Part shown: piece by piece, positions 5,008-7,329 of the stretch | Position numbering within the stretch: the stretch's first letter is position 1 | How the letters are laid out: each line of letters begins with the position of its first letter | Source: JBDKJS01 sp039806065 | Lineage (GTDB): Bacteria; Bacteroidota; Bacteroidia; AKYH767-A; 2013-40CM-41-45 | Length of the DNA stretch: 7,329 nt | Assembly: GCA_039806065.1 (NCBI GenBank) | Contig: JBDKJS010000031.1 | Span: 1-7,329 of the forward strand | Reading direction: 5' to 3' | Position numbers and translations under genes: made by a program | The notes under the pieces: model-generated | The model's database searches: none | Told to the model about the DNA's origin: nothing | Seen by the model: the letters and a program-made list of their open reading frames with translations, nothing else

Positions 5008-7329
5008 ATGTATAAATTATATCTATTGATGGTGATGTGCTTTGCTTTGTACAAAGCTGATGCACAGATCATAGTCGATTACGAATATTTCTGGGATACC
5101 GATCCCGGTGTGGGCAATGCCACCAGTCCAGCTCTAAACAATTTCTTCCCTGATGATTCGGTAAACATCACGCGTACCATTAGTACTTCTGGCATTAGCG
5201 CGGGTACACATCAGCTCTACGTTCGTTCGTTAGATAGCGATGGTCATTGGAGTTTGGCCGAAGGAATGGAAGTGAATGTTGTTCCCATCATAGTGGATTA
5301 TGAATATTTCTGGGATACCGATCCCGGTGTGGGCAATGGCGTGGGGCCCTTTAGCAGTTTCTTTACCCATGACGATTCTATCAACATCACCCAAAATTTT
5401 TCAACCACAGGGTTGAGTAGTGGGGTACACCATTTGTATGTGCGCACGTTGGATAGCGAAGGTCATTGGAGCTTATCAGAAGGCAAGGCATTTAATGTTG
5501 TTCCCATCATAGTGGATTACGAATATTTCTGGGATACCGATCCCGGAGTGGGCAATGGCTTAGGGCCCATGAGCACTACTCCATTCACTGCTTCCGATTC
5601 AGTTAATATTTCACGTACGCTTTCTACTGAAGGCCTCAGCTTGGGCATGCACCTGCTTTATGTGCGGGCGTTGGATAGCGATGGTCATTGGAGTTTGGCT
5701 GAAGGCAGCCCTCTGGAAATTACCAATGAAATTGTAACAGCAGAATATTTCATCGATACCGATCCTGGTATAGGTAATGGCATCAGCGTACCTCTTGTAC
5801 CTAATGACACGCTTCAATTAAGTAATTACAGCATTCCCATTTCAGCACTTGCTCCCGGTACACATTATTTATATTTAAGAGCTCAAACAGCAAATGGGGT
5901 TTGGACTCCAATAGATAGATCAAGTTTTATTGTTGCTGAACCTTCAGTTACTTTAGTCAATACTGAGCTAGAATATTTCTTTGATACTGATCCCGGAGTG
6001 GGGATGGCTACCGCCATTCCTATAGTCGATGGAGATTCGCTAAAGTTGAACAGCTATCCGATAGCTACCACTGGTTTAAGTGTTGGATATCATAATTTAT
6101 ACTTAAGAGCAAAAAATAATTTGGGCGTATGGTCAACGATTGATACAAAACCATTTTTTATAGAAGAGCAAGTACAGATGGCTACCATCACGGCTTTAGA
6201 ATATTTTTACGATGTAGATCCCGGTGCAGGCAATGGATTGCCTCTAGCACTGCCCACAGCACCCAACGATACCATGGTAGTGAATGCCGATCTCACCCTT
6301 CCTTGCCTCACCAATGGTACACACCATGTATGGCTCCGTGCTAAAAATAATTTGAATGTATGGAGTGTGGTTGATTATGATACCTTAACCGTTGGTAGTA
6401 TAGTGGCCAAAAGCATCACTTCTTTAGGACCTGATACCGTTTGCTTTCCAACAACAGTAACCATGTATGCCGATTCAGCGGTGGGGATTTCTTACCAATG
6501 GTTAAATAATGGATTGCCCATTACAGGTGCCAACTTTGCTGCCTACACTGCATCAACTACTGGTAATTATACACTAAGGCAAACGTGCAATAGTGTGGTT
6601 GCGGTGAGCAATGTGAAAAATGTGGTGGTAAATAATGTGCCTGATATTACATTTTGTCCTAGTGTTGCTCCTGTAGATAATGATGGAGGATTATGTTCAG
6701 CTATTGTAATATACTCAAGTGCAATTGCAACCGGAAGTTCTCCATTGCCAATTATTACATACTCGCAAAACAGTGGTACCGCATTTCCTGTTGGCACAAC
6801 ACCTATTTATGTAGTAGCAACAAATTTATGTGGAGTGGATAGTTGCCAATTTAATGTGGAGGTAGCTGATACTGCATTGCCTGTAATTAGCAACTGCCCT
6901 GCTAATGTTATAGTAAATAACACAACAGGACTTTGCACCGGCATTGCCACATGGGCAGCACCAACTGCTGCAGATAATTGCGGAATTCAATCACTAACAT
7001 CATCACACAACAGTGGCGCAACATTTCCGGTGGGAACAACATCGGTAACATACACTGCTACCGATATACATGGCAATGTGCAAACATGTTCTTTCAATAT
7101 TGTTGTTACTGATAGTGAGTTACCAATTATCAGCAATTGCCCTACAAATATTTCAGTGAATAACCTCGTGGGTAGTTGCGGTGCATCGGTTACTTGGATG
7201 GAACCCATCGCCAGCGATAATTGCGGAGTTCAATCATTCACCGCATCGCATACCAGCGGTAGTTCATTCCCGGTGGGTACCACTACCGTAACGTATACTG
7301 CTACTGACATTCATGGCAATGTGCAAACT
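5008..7329 (+). CDS. Large exported multi-repeat surface protein (EYF-DTDPG repeats, Ig-like, HYR), 3' partial
   Basis: The frame is open from the ATG at 5008 to the window end, giving 774 codons with no stop, so the gene continues. An in-frame TAA at 4993-4995 fixes the start. The signal peptide is residues 1-19 (MYKLYLLMVMCFALYKADA, with Gln20 as the mature start). Residues 21-463 hold six tandem repeats with the signature EYFxDTDPGxGNG and, later in each, GxHxLYxRA...GxWS. Residues about 472-543 form an Ig/PKD-like module with YQWLNNGLPITGA and a GNYTL strand. From 545 come HYR modules (545-624, 625-705, 706 onward) with NCPxN, DNCG, FPVGTTxVTYTATDIHGNVQ motifs. Such proteins in Bacteroidota usually end in a type IX secretion sorting domain, which would lie beyond the window; this is expected, not seen. 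It is 85 nt after the second beta-helix gene. A role in adhesion or surface structure is inferred from the architecture. No catalytic domain is visible. Confidence 0.92.
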   Translation, partial: MYKLYLLMVMCFALYKADAQIIVDYEYFWDTDPGVGNATSPALNNFFPDDSVNITRTISTSGISAGTHQLYVRSLDSDGHWSLAEGMEVNVVPIIVDYEYFWDTDPGVGNGVGPFSSFFTHDDSINITQNFSTTGLSSGVHHLYVRTLDSEGHWSLSEGKAFNVVPIIVDYEYFWDTDPGVGNGLGPMSTTPFTASDSVNISRTLSTEGLSLGMHLLYVRALDSDGHWSLAEGSPLEITNEIVTAEYFIDTDPGIGNGISVPLVPNDTLQLSNYSIPISALAPGTHYLYLRAQTANGVWTPIDRSSFIVAEPSVTLVNTELEYFFDTDPGVGMATAIPIVDGDSLKLNSYPIATTGLSVGYHNLYLRAKNNLGVWSTIDTKPFFIEEQVQMATITALEYFYDVDPGAGNGLPLALPTAPNDTMVVNADLTLPCLTNGTHHVWLRAKNNLNVWSVVDYDTLTVGSIVAKSITSLGPDTVCFPTTVTMYADSAVGISYQWLNNGLPITGANFAAYTASTTGNYTLRQTCNSVVAVSNVKNVVVNNVPDITFCPSVAPVDNDGGLCSAIVIYSSAIATGSSPLPIITYSQNSGTAFPVGTTPIYVVATNLCGVDSCQFNVEVADTALPVISNCPANVIVNNTTGLCTGIATWAAPTAADNCGIQSLTSSHNSGATFPVGTTSVTYTATDIHGNVQTCSFNIVVTDSELPIISNCPTNISVNNLVGSCGASVTWMEPIASDNCGVQSFTASHTSGSSFPVGTTTVTYTATDIHGNVQT
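5068..6396 (+). repeat. Six tandem coding repeats, EYFxDTDPGxGNG family
   Basis: Units start at about 5068, 5287, 5506, 5728, 5956 and 6184 (residues 21, 94, 167, 241, 317, 393), each 71-76 residues. Every unit begins with EYF, an aromatic or Ile, then D-T/V-D-P-G-x-G, and ends with G-x-H-x-L/V-Y/W-x-R ... x-W-S/T. Units 1-3 share the flanking IIVDYEYFWDTDPGVGN and LDSDGHWSLAEG almost without change and are close at DNA level: 5275-5349 and 5494-5568 differ at about 4 of 75 bases. Units 4-6 are diverged. The spacing suggests one small beta-sandwich per unit, and the Asp-rich D-x-D-P-G loop could bind calcium (inference). I do not recognise a named domain family for it. Confidence 0.9.
6640..7329 (+). 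repeat. HYR (hyalin-like) module array, at least three copies
   Basis: Module boundaries fall near 6640, 6880 and 7123, each 80-81 residues, the last cut by the window end. Copies 2 and 3 share PVISNCPAN/PIISNCPTN at the start, ADNCG/SDNCG in the middle and FPVGTT-VTYTATDIHGNVQT near the end, the classic HYR pattern. The closing 40 or so bases are nearly the same in both copies. Copy 1 is divergent and lacks the DNCG motif, keeping only FxxGTTxxxxxA and paired Cys residues. HYR modules are immunoglobulin-like folds linked to adhesion; here they probably act as a stalk. Confidence 0.85.

Noticed and set aside
5068..6396. Regular DNA repeats resembling a CRISPR array
   Set aside because: The period is about 219 nt, the repeats are translated in frame and the units encode a conserved protein motif; there are no short constant repeats with unique spacers.
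3404..7208. Minus-strand open frames at 3404-3595, 4701-4919, 5611-5817, 6567-6797 and 6987-7208
   Set aside because: All are shadows of the beta-helix and repeat-protein genes; their sequences are low-complexity and lack domain patterns.

Overview
The window looks like chromosomal DNA from a Bacteroidota bacterium, possibly a Chitinophagales/Sphingobacteriales-like lineage (rank below phylum is a guess). The signs are A-rich leaders without clear Shine-Dalgarno sites, a TAnnTTTG-type -7 promoter element, a TPR sensor kinase of the DesK/NarX class, and large secreted proteins built from HYR and Ig-like modules, as in type IX-secreted surface proteins. There are no RNA genes, insertion sequences or CRISPR arrays.

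The left part (1-2803) is regulatory. The window opens inside a plus-strand gene ending at 341 that resembles the receiver domain and linker of a NarL-type response regulator, but it has lost the phospho-acceptor Asp and the conserved Thr and Lys. Converging on it, with an 18-nt overlap of coding ends, is a minus-strand hybrid of TPR repeats and histidine kinase with all key catalytic boxes intact. Beyond the kinase start lies a 266-nt non-coding gap. Then, back on the plus strand, comes a 64-residue protein that is only a LuxR/GerE DNA-binding domain. The truncated receiver and the solo HTH together look like the two halves of one NarL-family regulator, with an inverted kinase gene between them.

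The right part (2853-7329) is a same-strand run of three exported proteins, with gaps of 48-85 nt, following the HTH gene by 49 nt. Two are paralogous right-handed beta-helix proteins with Asn ladders and a shared short C-terminal tail. The third, cut by the window end after 774 codons, has a signal peptide, six tandem repeats of 71-76 residues with the signature EYFxDTDPGxGNG ... GxHxLYxRA...GxWS, one Ig-like/PKD-like module and at least three HYR modules. The first repeats are nearly identical in DNA, so the array expanded recently.

As a working model (inference), the solo HTH protein switches on a cell-surface or adhesion cassette: two beta-helix proteins and one long repeat protein probably anchored or secreted by the type IX system. 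The kinase next door may provide the sensory input, although no intact response regulator is visible here to receive its phosphate.
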